NCBI GenBank assembly: GCA_947499715.1 | Contig: CANMPL010000004.1 | Span: 372,001 to 436,000 of the forward strand | Length of the DNA stretch: 64,000 nucleotides | Source: an uncultured Paracoccaceae bacterium | GTDB lineage: Bacteria > Pseudomonadota > Alphaproteobacteria > Rhodobacterales > Rhodobacteraceae | Direction of reading: 5' to 3' | Part shown: piece after piece, positions 18,723 through 26,799 of the stretch | How the letters are laid out: the number at the start of each line of letters is the position of its first letter | Numbering within the stretch: position 1 is the stretch's first letter | The notes under the pieces: model-generated | What the model saw: the letters and a program-made list of their open reading frames with translations, nothing else | Told to the model about the DNA's origin: nothing | The model's database searches: none | Translations under genes and position numbers: made by a program

Positions 18723-18751
18723 AGCATAGCGCCCACCAACGCGAGACGCAA
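18723..18751 (-). promoter_or_regulatory. Candidate sigma-70-type promoter of pdhABC
   Basis: Read on the minus strand, TTGCGT (18746-18751) and TATGCT (18723-18728) are separated by 17 bases, 51 bases upstream of the pdhA start codon. The boxes match the consensus only in part, but the spacing is ideal and the palindromic operator candidate starts just downstream. Confidence 0.5.
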
Positions 18752-18793
18752 TGCGCCCCAAGGTCAACCGTTTTGGGAATATCAGAATTGCGT

Positions 18794-19093
18794 CTAGCGG
18801 ATAACAAGTTCATCCGCGCGGATCAGGCCAAGCACGTCGCGGGCCTGTTCATCCAGCAGATCAAGGTCAAGGTAGGTATCCGACAACCGGGTCGTGAGGT
18901 TTTCCATCCGCGCCACTTCAAGGCGAAGTTCCACCAGTTCGGCTTGCAAGGCACGCGCCTCGGCATTCACTTCGCCCCGCTTGAAGACGCCAAAATCACC
19001 CTGCACCGCAGCAAAGGTGAAATAAAGGCACAGCATCACTGCACCTAGAAAATACAAAAACGGGCCCATCGGGGGCAAGGTTCGCCGGTTCAT
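18794..19093 (-). CDS. FtsB/DivIC-like septum formation initiator
   Basis: A 99-residue bitopic membrane protein. A short basic N-terminus (MNRRTLPP) precedes one transmembrane helix (FLYFLGAVMLCLYFTFAAV), then a coiled coil (VNAEARALQAELVELRLEVARMENLTTRL) and a LDLLDEQARDVLGLIRADE tail typical of FtsB-like proteins, which scaffold cell-division FtsL/FtsQ. The start at 19093 has a GGAG site 6 bases upstream; a further ATG at 19123 would add 10 residues. It sits between the aldolase and pdhA, a common Rhodobacteraceae order. Confidence 0.85.
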   Translation of the reverse strand: MNRRTLPPMGPFLYFLGAVMLCLYFTFAAVQGDFGVFKRGEVNAEARALQAELVELRLEVARMENLTTRLSDTYLDLDLLDEQARDVLGLIRADELVIR

Positions 19094-19185
19094 CTGCCAC
19101 TCCAGCAGCTCTTCTGGCTGCATCGGTGGCAGAATCGCACAAACGATTCGCCTTGTGAATCCCCTAAATGCGCGAAACCGCTGAT

Positions 19186-20076
19186 TTATCCGGCGATGGA
19201 CGCGGCAAAGATGTCATCGATGGTCGTGCTTAGCATTGTGTTGAAGTCGTCGTCGCTTTGCTGTGCGGAAAGCCCTTCGGTCAGCGCGCGCGAAAAGCTG
19301 GCGATGACGCCCTTGTTCTGCGCCAGCCGCGCGTTCGCTTCGGCCCGGTTGTAGCCACCCGACAGCGCCACAACTCGCATCACCTTGGGATGGTCCACCA
19401 AGGTCTGATAGGCATTTGCCTGCTCCGGCAGTGTCAGCTTCAGCATAATCTCTTGGCCTTCGGGAATACGATCAAGGTGCCGCAGGATCGCGTCGCAGAG
19501 CATCTTCTCGGCAGCGGCCTTGTCCACCATATTGATGTTGATCTCAGGCTCCAGGATCGGGATCAGCCCGTGTTCCAACACCCGCAGACCGACGTCGAAC
19601 TGCTGGGTCGCAATCGCCTCAATCCCGGTTTCTGACAGGGCATTGATGACCGATCGCTCTTTCGTGCCAAAGATGCCAAGATCCTTTGCCCGCGCCAACA
19701 AAGCATCCAACCCTGGCATTGGCTTCAACAGCTGCACGCCATTCGCCTCGGCCTCCAATCCCTTGTCGATCTTCAGGAACGGCACCACCCGGCGCTCGTT
19801 CCACAGATATTCTGCCGCAGGCTGACCACCAAATTGACGGTCCATCGTCATTTCAAACAGGATCGCGCCGACCACCTTGGCGCCGGTAAAGGCGGGGGCG
19901 TCCACAATCCGCGCACGCATGGCGTGGATCTGGTCAAACATTTCGGCATCATTGGCATAGGCGTCCTCGTTGACACCATAAAGCTTTAGCGCTTTTGGCG
20001 TCGAACCGCCGCTTTGATCCAGTGCCGCAATAAACCCGTTTCCTGCGCGCACTTGCGCTGCCATGTCCTGATGCAC
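19186..20076 (-). CDS. Class I fructose-bisphosphate aldolase
   Basis: Cleaves or forms fructose 1,6-bisphosphate through a Schiff-base lysine, in glycolysis and gluconeogenesis. The 296-residue product has the class I features NGFIAALDQSGGSTPKAL at the N-terminus, VVPFLKIDKGLE, the ILEPEININMVDKAAAEKML strand and VMRVVALSGGYNRAEANARL near the phosphate site. I prefer the GTG at 20076 because GGAG lies 7 bases before it; the TTG at 20082 is too close and the next ATG is at 20064. It lies downstream of pgk in the same direction, with a hairpin in the gap. Confidence 0.92.
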   Translation of the reverse strand: MHQDMAAQVRAGNGFIAALDQSGGSTPKALKLYGVNEDAYANDAEMFDQIHAMRARIVDAPAFTGAKVVGAILFEMTMDRQFGGQPAAEYLWNERRVVPFLKIDKGLEAEANGVQLLKPMPGLDALLARAKDLGIFGTKERSVINALSETGIEAIATQQFDVGLRVLEHGLIPILEPEININMVDKAAAEKMLCDAILRHLDRIPEGQEIMLKLTLPEQANAYQTLVDHPKVMRVVALSGGYNRAEANARLAQNKGVIASFSRALTEGLSAQQSDDDFNTMLSTTIDDIFAASIAG

Positions 20077-20093
20077 TGTCAATCTCCGCCTTT

Positions 20094-20121
20094 AAATCCA
20101 AGGGGTTGGTCCCTTGGATTT
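20094..20121. repeat. Intercistronic hairpin between pgk and aldolase genes
   Basis: A perfect 11-base inverted repeat, AAATCCAAGGG and CCCTTGGATTT, with a 6-base loop in the 111-base gap downstream of pgk. There is no clear U-tract on the minus strand, so it more likely stabilises or processes the pgk mRNA, or only partly terminates it. Confidence 0.6.
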
Positions 20122-20187
20122 GTGCTTAGGGCAGGGGACGGCGCATGACAATTATGGTGGCGCTAACGCTTGCGCTATCAGTCGCGA

Positions 20188-21366
20188 TTAACCTTTCAAA
20201 GCGGCAACGCCAGGCAAATCCTTGCCCTCCAGCCACTCCAGAAACGCGCCACCAGCGGTAGAGATATAGGTGAAATCATCGGCCGCACCTGCCTTGTTCA
20301 GCGCGGCAACCGTGTCACCACCACCGGCAACCGAGGTCAGCTTGCCTGCTTTTGACAGACGCGCGGCTTCAGCGGCAGCGGCATTGGTGGCCCGATCAAA
20401 GGGCTCAATCTCAAACGCGCCAAGCGGGCCGTTCCAGACAAGCGTCTGGCTTTCGCCCAAGGCGGCATTGATCGCCTCAACAGCCCTAGGACCGGCATCC
20501 AAAATCATCGCATCTGCGGGGCAATCGCTGGCGGCAACAACCTCATGCGCGGCCCCGGCTTTGAATTCGCGGGCGACAACGACGTCGCTGGGCAATAGGA
20601 TTGCACAGCCCGCAGCCTTCGCCTTTGCCATGATCTCGCGGGCGGTGTCGGCCAGATCGTGTTCACAAAGCGACTTGCCCACATCCATCCCTTGTGCGGC
20701 AAGAAACGTGTTTGCCATGCCGCCACCAATCACCAAATTGTCGACCTTGGACACCAGATTGCCAAGCAATTCCAGCTTGGTCGAAACCTTCGCCCCGCCC
20801 ACAACCGCCGTCACAGGCCGCTTGGGGGTCTCAAGCGCATTTTCCAGCGCGCTCAGCTCTTCCTGCATCAACCGCCCTGCGCAAGATGGCAGCAGATGCG
20901 CAATCGCTTCGGTGCTGGCGTGCGCCCGGTGCGCGGCAGAGAAGGCATCGTTGACATAGATGTCGGCCAAAGACGCCAATCGCTTGGCAAAGCCTTCGTC
21001 ATTGGTTTCCTCGCCGGGATTAAAGCGCAGGTTCTCCAGCAGCAGGATCTCGTCGTTCTCAAGCTCCTTGACCGCGTCGCGGTAATCAGAATTCGCCCAG
21101 ACAATCGGCCAGCCCAGCACCTCGGCCACGGTTCCGGCAATATGTTCCAACGACATCTCTGGCACGACCTTACCCTTGGGGCGGCCGTAATGCGCCATCA
21201 GGATCACCGTGCCGCCCGCATGTTGTATGTGATCGACCGTTGGCACGATGCGCTCAATCCGGGTGGCATCCGTGACCTCGCCGTTTTCCATCGGCACATT
21301 GATATCGACCCGCACCAGCACGCGCTTGCCCTTCAGATCCATGTCATCAAGAGTTTTCCAGGCCAT
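20188..21366 (-). CDS. pgk: Phosphoglycerate kinase
   Basis: Interconverts 1,3-bisphosphoglycerate plus ADP and 3-phosphoglycerate plus ATP. The 392-residue protein shows the PGK signature [25 protein letters not shown], the [13 protein letters not shown] loop, [21 protein letters not shown], and the C-terminal nucleotide-binding [12 protein letters not shown] and [12 protein letters not shown]. The start at 21366 is set by AAAGGAG at an 8-base distance; 31 extra residues in the open frame upstream lack family similarity. Confidence 0.97.
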   Translation of the reverse strand: MAWKTLDDMDLKGKRVLVRVDINVPMENGEVTDATRIERIVPTVDHIQHAGGTVILMAHYGRPKGKVVPEMSLEHIAGTVAEVLGWPIVWANSDYRDAVKELENDEILLLENLRFNPGEETNDEGFAKRLASLADIYVNDAFSAAHRAHASTEAIAHLLPSCAGRLMQEELSALENALETPKRPVTAVVGGAKVSTKLELLGNLVSKVDNLVIGGGMANTFLAAQGMDVGKSLCEHDLADTAREIMAKAKAAGCAILLPSDVVVAREFKAGAAHEVVAASDCPADAMILDAGPRAVEAINAALGESQTLVWNGPLGAFEIEPFDRATNAAAAEAARLSKAGKLTSVAGGGDTVAALNKAGAADDFTYISTAGGAFLEWLEGKDLPGVAALKG

Positions 21367-21495
21367 ATCACGCTCCTTTTGGGTCAACTTGCCCGTCAGA
21401 TGCGGCAAGGATGCGTCAAGGTCAACAGCGCGTGCTTGGCAATTGCGCTCATGCGCCATATGTCATGGCCCAAAGCTGAAAAACAGGAGAGCGGC

Positions 21496-22002
21496 ATGGC
21501 CGAGATCAAAGACCCCGAAAACACAATTATCATGACCCTGACGGGTGGTGACGTCACCATCCAGTTGCTGCCCGATGTGGCACCAAAGCATGTTGAGCGG
21601 ATGAAGGAACTGGCCCGCGCTGGTCAATATGACAACGTGGCGTTTCACCGGGTGATTGACGGCTTCATGGCCCAGACCGGCGATGTCGAAAACGCCAATA
21701 TGGAAAACAACTACAACCCCGGTCGCGCAGGCACCGGCGGGTCGAACTTGCCTGATCTTCCGGCGGAATTCTCCAAGGTGCCTCATGCGCGTGGATCGCT
21801 GGGTGCGGCCCGTTCGCAAAACCCCAATTCTGCCAACAGCCAGTTCTTCATCAACTTCAAAGACAATGACTTCCTGAACGGTCAGTACACCGTTTACGGT
21901 CAGGTCATTTCCGGCATGGAACACGTTGACGCCATCGCCAAAGGGGAGCCACCAGCGAACCCTGACCGCATGATCAGCGTCAAGGTCGCCGCCGATGTTT
22001 AA
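21496..22002 (+). CDS. ppiB: Cytosolic cyclophilin-type peptidyl-prolyl isomerase
   Basis: A 168-residue cyclophilin that speeds proline cis-trans isomerisation. It carries VAFHRVIDGFMAQTGD, the GSNLPDLPAEFSKVPHARGSLGAARSQNPNSANSQFFINF core and NGQYTVYGQV, and has no signal peptide. AGGAGA lies 5 bases before the ATG. The same frame is open for a long way upstream, but that part is antisense to pgk. It overlaps the next gene, a secreted paralogue, by 8 bases. Confidence 0.95.
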   Translation: MAEIKDPENTIIMTLTGGDVTIQLLPDVAPKHVERMKELARAGQYDNVAFHRVIDGFMAQTGDVENANMENNYNPGRAGTGGSNLPDLPAEFSKVPHARGSLGAARSQNPNSANSQFFINFKDNDFLNGQYTVYGQVISGMEHVDAIAKGEPPANPDRMISVKVAADV

Positions 22003-22540
22003 GTGGATCGCAGCATTCGCTTTGGCCGCAGGCACCGCGAACGCCAGCGGGCTGGAGGTTGATATCGCAGGCGAGGCCAATGGCACCATCACCATCGACC
22101 TGTTTGAAGATGTGGCGCCATTGCATGTGGCACAGATCACGGCAATTGCCGCCAGCGGCGCCTATGACGGTGTGGTCTTTCACCGCGTCATCGATGGTTT
22201 CATGGCGCAGACGGGCGACGTGCAAAACGGCAAGTCGGGTGGCGATCTCAGCCGTGCAGGCACAGGTGGGTCGGATCTGCCCGACATTCCGGCCGAGTTC
22301 TCCGATCTGAGCTTTGAGCGTGGCGTGGTGGGCATGGCCCGGTCACAAAACCCAAACTCGGCCAACAGCCAGTTCTTTATCATGTTTGAACCGGGGCTGT
22401 TTCTGAACGGCCAGTATACCATCGTCGGTGCGGTCACCGACGGGATGGATGTTGTCGATCAGATCAAGCGCGGCGAGGGCGGCAATGGCGCTGTTCTTGG
22501 CACGCCAGACATGATGTCCGCCGTGCGCGTGACGGAATAA
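21995..22540 (+). CDS. Periplasmic cyclophilin-type peptidyl-prolyl isomerase
   Basis: A 181-residue paralogue of the upstream cyclophilin with a signal peptide (MFKWIAAFALAAGTANA, cleavage likely after ANA), so it acts in the periplasm. The core motifs are conserved: VVFHRVIDGFMAQTGD, GSDLPDIPAEFSDLSFERGVVGMARSQNPNSANSQFFIMF and NGQYTIVGAV. The 8-base overlap and similarity suggest a tandem duplication that split into cytosolic and exported copies. Confidence 0.94.
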   Translation: MFKWIAAFALAAGTANASGLEVDIAGEANGTITIDLFEDVAPLHVAQITAIAASGAYDGVVFHRVIDGFMAQTGDVQNGKSGGDLSRAGTGGSDLPDIPAEFSDLSFERGVVGMARSQNPNSANSQFFIMFEPGLFLNGQYTIVGAVTDGMDVVDQIKRGEGGNGAVLGTPDMMSAVRVTE

Positions 22541-22551
22541 CAAAACACGGA

Positions 22552-22579
22552 AGCCCCCTCACATATCCGCGAGGGGGCT
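22552..22579 (+). terminator. Hairpin after the cyclophilin pair
   Basis: A perfect 9-base stem, AGCCCCCTC and GAGGGGGCT, with a 10-base loop directly after the second cyclophilin. Only ATCGTCG follows, not a U-run, so termination may be weak or factor-assisted. Confidence 0.55.
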
Positions 22580-22635
22580 ATCGTCGTCCCGCATCAACGT
22601 TCACCATAGCGGCAACCAATGCCGGAGTGACCCAG

Positions 22636-23601
22636 ATGCGAATGATCCCAATCCTGACTGCTGCCCTGTTGTGGGTGGCTCCCGCCAATGCCAACCCTGA
22701 TTTCTGGGTGAACGAATGGCCGAATACGGATTTTGAAAAGACATCCGTTGAAAACTGGGTCGAGATTCTGTCCGGCGGACCACCCAAGGACGGTATCCCT
22801 GCGATCACCGGTCCTTCGTTTATCGCGGTCGCGGATGAGATCCGTCTGCAACCCCGTGAACCCGTGATAACCCTAGAGATTCAGGGCGAGGTGCCGCGCG
22901 CCTATCCGATCCGTTATCTGACATGGCATGAGATCGTGAATGATGTGGTTGGCGATCTGCCGGTCGCGGTCACGTTTTGCCCGCTGTGCAATTCCGGTAT
23001 CACCTTTGACCGCCGGGTGCAGGGGCAGGTTCTGGAATTTGGTGTTTCGGGCAAGCTACGCAATTCCGATATGGTGATGTACGACCGCCAAACCGAGAGC
23101 TGGTGGCAGCAGGCCATCGGCACTGGCATCGTGGGTGAATTGAACGGCGTAGAGCTAGAGACTTTGCCCAGTTGGATGGAAGGCTGGGAGGCCTTTTCAA
23201 CGCGTAATCCTGACGGGCTGGTGATGGATCAACCTGCCTTTGCGCGTCAATATGGCGCGAATCCTTATGTGCAATACGACAGTTCGTTCAAACCGTTCCT
23301 CTATTCGGGCGAACAGCCGCCCCATGATATCCCCGCCCTTGCGCGCGTCGTTCGCGTGGAAGACCGGGCCTGGCCACTGACGCGGCTTTCGCAAGAGGGC
23401 GAGGTGTCAGAAGCTGGTGTGGTGATCAGTTGGGAGGAAGGCCAAGCCTCTGCCCTTGATAGTCGGCGGATCGCTGCGGGCAAGGAAGTGGGCAATGTGC
23501 GGGTGCGGGACGCCAATGGCGCGGACGTGGCGCATGATGTGATGTTTGCCTTTGCCTTTCACGCCTTTTGGCCTGAAGGCACATGGATGTTGGCAAATTG
23601 A
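22636..23601 (+). CDS. Exported DUF3179 protein
   Basis: A 321-residue protein with a signal peptide (MRMIPILTAALLWVAPANA). The mature part is the DUF3179 domain: EVPRAYPIRYLTWHEIVND, the VAVTFCPLCNSGITFDRRVQG motif with a CPLC pair, and SDMVMYDRQTESWWQQ. The paired cysteines suggest metal or redox chemistry, but the biochemical role of the family is not known to me. The start is set at ATG 22636, 8 bases after CGGAG, rather than the GTG nine bases earlier. Confidence 0.88.
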   Translation: MRMIPILTAALLWVAPANANPDFWVNEWPNTDFEKTSVENWVEILSGGPPKDGIPAITGPSFIAVADEIRLQPREPVITLEIQGEVPRAYPIRYLTWHEIVNDVVGDLPVAVTFCPLCNSGITFDRRVQGQVLEFGVSGKLRNSDMVMYDRQTESWWQQAIGTGIVGELNGVELETLPSWMEGWEAFSTRNPDGLVMDQPAFARQYGANPYVQYDSSFKPFLYSGEQPPHDIPALARVVRVEDRAWPLTRLSQEGEVSEAGVVISWEEGQASALDSRRIAAGKEVGNVRVRDANGADVAHDVMFAFAFHAFWPEGTWMLAN

Positions 23602-23718
23602 GCGGGGCAAGCCCCGCACGACATGTTTGGCGCATGAGGGGATCTGAGCCCGCCTGATCAGGTGTTCGCACGATTTGTGAGGTCCGGCGCGCGCTGCGCG
23701 GGATATTTTTGGCCAAAA
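23602..23718. repeat. Hairpin and palindromic element between converging genes
   Basis: The gap between DUF3179 and selO holds a 7-base stem with a 2-base loop (GCGGGGC AA GCCCCGC, 23602-23617), a CGCGC/GCGCG-rich stretch, and the palindrome TTTTGGCCAAAA at 23707-23718. This arrangement resembles dispersed intergenic terminator-like elements I associate with roseobacter genomes; copy number could not be checked. Confidence 0.45.
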
Positions 23719-23729
23719 GAAGCAAGGGA

Positions 23730-25148
23730 TCAGGTGCCGCAGAAGGTGCGCGTGACGATCTCTTGGTCTGTGGGGGGCGCGGCATAGGGTTCACGCGCGT
23801 CATCAAGCGGCGCGAAGGGATCTGTCACCACTGACAGCATGTTGTGAAAAGGCGCAAAGTCGCCTGCAACCCCGGCTTGGATCACGGCCTCGACCTGATG
23901 ATTGCGCGGGATCACCTGTGGGTTGGCACGGGCCATGATTGCCGCAAATTCGGTTGCGCGGCGATCTGCCCAGCGGGTCTGCCATCTGGCAAACCCATCG
24001 CGGTCTGCAAATTGGTCTTGTGCTTTCGGACTGGCGAGATTTGCAAAGGTATTGGTAAAATCTGATCCGCCCGCCGTCATCAATTCCAGCAGATCCTTAA
24101 TCAGCGGGCGATCATTTGCGGATGGATCAGAAATCCCCAGCTTTGCGCCAACGACCGCGAGCCAGGCTGCATCGTAATGGTCCGGGAAAGTGTTGACGCT
24201 TTGCGTGAATGCCTCGATCGCGGCGTCTTGGTCGGGCATCAGTGGGATCAGTGAAGTCGCAAGTTGGGCGCAGTTCCAAGCAGCGATTCCGGGCTGATTG
24301 CCATACGCATAGCGACCGGTTTGATCGATGGAACTAAAGACCTTGGCCGGGTCATAGGCATCCATAAATGCGCAGGGGCCATAGTCAATTGTTTCGCCCG
24401 CAACGCTGCAATTGTCGGTATTCATCACACCGTGGATAAAGCCAAGCCCCATCCATTTGGCAATCAGCTGCGCTTGGTTCCCGACGACCGCCCGCAAGAA
24501 AGCATTCGGGTCGGTCGCTTCGGGATAATGGCGCGCGACTGTGTAATCAAAGAGCGCCTGAAGTGCGTCCTTGTCCTGCCGGGAGGCATGGACCTGAAAT
24601 GTGCCAACGCGAATATGGCTTTGCGCGACGCGGGTGAAGACGGCGCCGGGCAGGGCGGTTTCGCGAAAGACCTCTTCGCCCGTGGTCACGGCCGCCAGCG
24701 CCCGCGTGGTCGGCACGCCCATGGCATGCATCGCCTCCGAGATCAGGTATTCGCGCAGGACCGGCCCCAGCCAGGATCGCCCGTCACCACTCCGCGAATA
24801 GGGGGTGCGGCCGGATCCCTTCAGCTGAATATCGCGGCGGATCCCATCAGTGCCGATCACCTCACCCAGCAAAATCGCCCGACCATCGCCAAGCTGGGGG
24901 TTCCAATGGCCAAATTGGTGGGCGGCGTAAAGCTGGGCCACAGGCGTGGACCCTTCGGCCGTTGTGTTGCCTGCAAAAACAGCCAGGCTATCGTCGCCAC
25001 CGAACCAAGCGTCCTCAATCCCCAGCTCTGCCGCCAGCGCATCATTACGTGCAATCCAGCCAGGGTCTTTGACCGGTGTTGGCGGCAGTGCGCTGAACAT
25101 TTGCGCGGGCAGGCGCGCAAAGCTGTTGTCAAAAGGGATCGCAGTCAC
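23730..25148 (-). CDS. selO: SelO-type protein AMPylase (YdiU family)
   Basis: A pseudokinase-fold enzyme that transfers AMP from ATP to protein hydroxyl groups, linked in other bacteria to redox stress. The 472-residue product has the family blocks VAQLYAAHQFGHWNPQLGDGRAILLGE, LKGSGRTPYSRSGDGRSWLGPVLRE, GFIHGVMNTDNCSVAGETIDYGPCAFMD (catalytic loop with the conserved Asn and DYGPCAFMD) and a C-terminal Cys (RTFCGT). It starts with GTG at 25148, overlapping the TGA of the acetyltransferase gene (GTGA). Confidence 0.95.
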   Translation of the reverse strand: MTAIPFDNSFARLPAQMFSALPPTPVKDPGWIARNDALAAELGIEDAWFGGDDSLAVFAGNTTAEGSTPVAQLYAAHQFGHWNPQLGDGRAILLGEVIGTDGIRRDIQLKGSGRTPYSRSGDGRSWLGPVLREYLISEAMHAMGVPTTRALAAVTTGEEVFRETALPGAVFTRVAQSHIRVGTFQVHASRQDKDALQALFDYTVARHYPEATDPNAFLRAVVGNQAQLIAKWMGLGFIHGVMNTDNCSVAGETIDYGPCAFMDAYDPAKVFSSIDQTGRYAYGNQPGIAAWNCAQLATSLIPLMPDQDAAIEAFTQSVNTFPDHYDAAWLAVVGAKLGISDPSANDRPLIKDLLELMTAGGSDFTNTFANLASPKAQDQFADRDGFARWQTRWADRRATEFAAIMARANPQVIPRNHQVEAVIQAGVAGDFAPFHNMLSVVTDPFAPLDDAREPYAAPPTDQEIVTRTFCGT

Positions 25149-25594
25149 AGCCGATCCGTCAGCAAGGTGACAGGGTCGGCAGTGGTCAATCCGACCTTGC
25201 GGCAAAACCGGCCTGCGTCGCTGTCTGGTTCCGTCATATGGGCGTGCATCGCTTTCATGCCAGCCTCGCGCAAAGAGACGGCGACGGCATGGACCACCTC
25301 TGTCCCGATGCCACGATTGCGGACCGACGGGCGGATGAAGACCTCTGCCAACCAGCCGACCATGCCACCCAGTGGCACGGACCAGCCGAACGTGACCATT
25401 ACATAGCCAAGGGGTGCGCGTTGCGGACCGATCAACCAGATGGCGCCAAGCGGCGAGCCATCAACCAGCGGGTCCACCACTGCCGCGCGGTGGGCCTCGT
25501 CATAAGGATGACCAGCCTCTTGGTGATAGCGTCCCATCAGGTCCGCCACACGAGCGGCATCAGCGGGCCCTGCAAGGGTCAGTGCTGTGGTCAT
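25145..25594 (-). CDS. GNAT-family N-acetyltransferase
   Basis: A 149-residue acetyl-CoA-dependent acetyltransferase. The GNAT core shows the WLAEVFIRPSVRNRGIGTEVVHAV strand and pyrophosphate loop (R-N-R-G-I-G) and the C-terminal strand VGLTT. The substrate cannot be told from sequence. It overlaps the nucleoside hydrolase (ATGA) and selO (GTGA) by 4 bases each, so the three form one translationally coupled unit. Confidence 0.88.
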   Translation of the reverse strand: MTTALTLAGPADAARVADLMGRYHQEAGHPYDEAHRAAVVDPLVDGSPLGAIWLIGPQRAPLGYVMVTFGWSVPLGGMVGWLAEVFIRPSVRNRGIGTEVVHAVAVSLREAGMKAMHAHMTEPDSDAGRFCRKVGLTTADPVTLLTDRL

Positions 25595-26532
25595 AGTCGC
25601 GCCAGCCGTTCGGCCAGCAGCGCAAAGAACCCTTCCGCATCCATGTCGCCCATGAACAGCGCGTTGGCGGGGCGGTTGGTCACCCGCCACCAATCCGCAA
25701 CGGTCATGCCAAGGGTCAGCTCTGACGACGTCTCAATCTCGACGTTGACGTGCCTGCCGCTGAACAGCTCTGGCCTGATCAGATAGGCGATCACGCAGGG
25801 ATCATGCAGTGGCGCGCCTTCGGATCCGTATTTTTCCTTGTCGAAGCGTTCAAAGAAATCCGTCCAAGCGGCGACCATCTCGCCGACCTTGGTGCCCATT
25901 GCGCGAAACGCATCAACGCGAGGGCGGGTGGTCAGGGCCTTGTGCGTCACATCCAGCGGCATCACCACAATCGGGACACCTGCGTCAAACACGATCTTGG
26001 CAGCTTCGGGATCCACGTAGATATTGAACTCTGCCGCCGGCGTGATGTTGCCCACCTCAAAATAGGCGCCTCCCATCAGCACGATTTCCTGCACCTTTTC
26101 AACCAGTTCCGGCGCGCGCTGAAAGGCCAGAGCGATATTCGTGAGCGGCCCGAGTGGGCAAAGCGTGACCGTGCCAGCAGGCTCTGCCCGCAGCGTTTCA
26201 ATGATGAAATCGACACCATGCTGGTCCTGCAAAGGCATTGTCGGGTCGGCCATCTGCGGGCCATCAAGACCGGTTTTGCCATGCACATGCTCTGCCGTAA
26301 CCAGTGTCCGGGTCAACGGCTTGTCACAGCCCGCAAAAACGCGGGTTTCGGGCCGTCCGGCCAGTTCGCAGACGATCCGGGCGTTCTTTTCGGTCAAGGC
26401 CAGCGGGACGTTCCCAGCCACGGCTGTGATGCCCAAAACCTCAACCTCTTCTGGAGAGGCGAGCGCCAACAGGATCGCGACCGCGTCGTCTTGGCCGGGG
26501 TCGGTGTCGATGATGATTTTGCGGGGGGCCAT
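25591..26532 (-). CDS. Inosine/uridine-preferring nucleoside hydrolase
   Basis: Splits ribonucleosides into base and ribose for purine and pyrimidine salvage. The 313-residue protein has the signature KIIIDTDPGQDDAVAILLAL (calcium-binding Asp cluster), GITAVAGNVPLALTEKNA, VTLCPLGPLTNIALAF and HDPCVIAYLI near the C-terminus. AAGGAG precedes the ATG. It heads the unit with the GNAT and selO genes, although the three have no obvious shared pathway. Confidence 0.94.
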   Translation of the reverse strand: MAPRKIIIDTDPGQDDAVAILLALASPEEVEVLGITAVAGNVPLALTEKNARIVCELAGRPETRVFAGCDKPLTRTLVTAEHVHGKTGLDGPQMADPTMPLQDQHGVDFIIETLRAEPAGTVTLCPLGPLTNIALAFQRAPELVEKVQEIVLMGGAYFEVGNITPAAEFNIYVDPEAAKIVFDAGVPIVVMPLDVTHKALTTRPRVDAFRAMGTKVGEMVAAWTDFFERFDKEKYGSEGAPLHDPCVIAYLIRPELFSGRHVNVEIETSSELTLGMTVADWWRVTNRPANALFMGDMDAEGFFALLAERLARL

Positions 26533-26589
26533 GGATGCTCCTTGATATTCGGCCGCAGTCTGTCTGTCGCGGGGCCGAAGGGCAAGGGG

Positions 26590-26799
26590 TCAGACGCGGC
26601 CCTCAGCCAGCAAGCGCTGATACAGTGCGTTACAGGCCGGATGGTTCTGTTCGAGCGCGAAGATATAGGCGTGCGTCAGATAAAAACAGGCCGCGTCCAC
26701 ATCATTGGCCTGATCCGCGGCCTGTGCGTAAAGATCGACCAAACCCCAATGATCGCCCGCAGCATGAGCGGCCAGTAACTGCGCATCAAGCGGCTTCAT
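26590..26799 (-). CDS. Small helical protein of unknown function
   Basis: A 69-residue protein (MKPLDAQLLAAHAAGDHWGL at the start) whose helix pattern AADQANDVDAACFYLTHAYIFALEQ resembles a tetratricopeptide-type repeat pair. Its ATG overlaps the TGA of the Rieske oxygenase gene by one base, so the two are likely co-translated and it may be an accessory factor for that enzyme. I do not recognise the family. Confidence 0.7.
   Translation of the reverse strand: MKPLDAQLLAAHAAGDHWGLVDLYAQAADQANDVDAACFYLTHAYIFALEQNHPACNALYQRLLAEGRV

Noticed and set aside
20659-21495. Long open frame in front of ppiB (would give a 447-residue protein)
   Set aside because: It is antisense to pgk, has no family similarity, and a clear AGGAGA site and cyclophilin start occur at 21496.
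22552-22579. Strong intrinsic terminator after the cyclophilins
   Set aside because: The stem is good but no U-tract follows, so it is listed only as a weak terminator hairpin.
24264-25406. 380-codon plus-strand open frame
   Set aside because: It is antisense to selO and the GNAT gene and lacks a ribosome-binding site or recognisable domain.
25750-26778. 342-codon plus-strand open frame
   Set aside because: It lies opposite the nucleoside hydrolase; that gene has the DTDPGQDDA signature and overlaps its operon neighbours properly.
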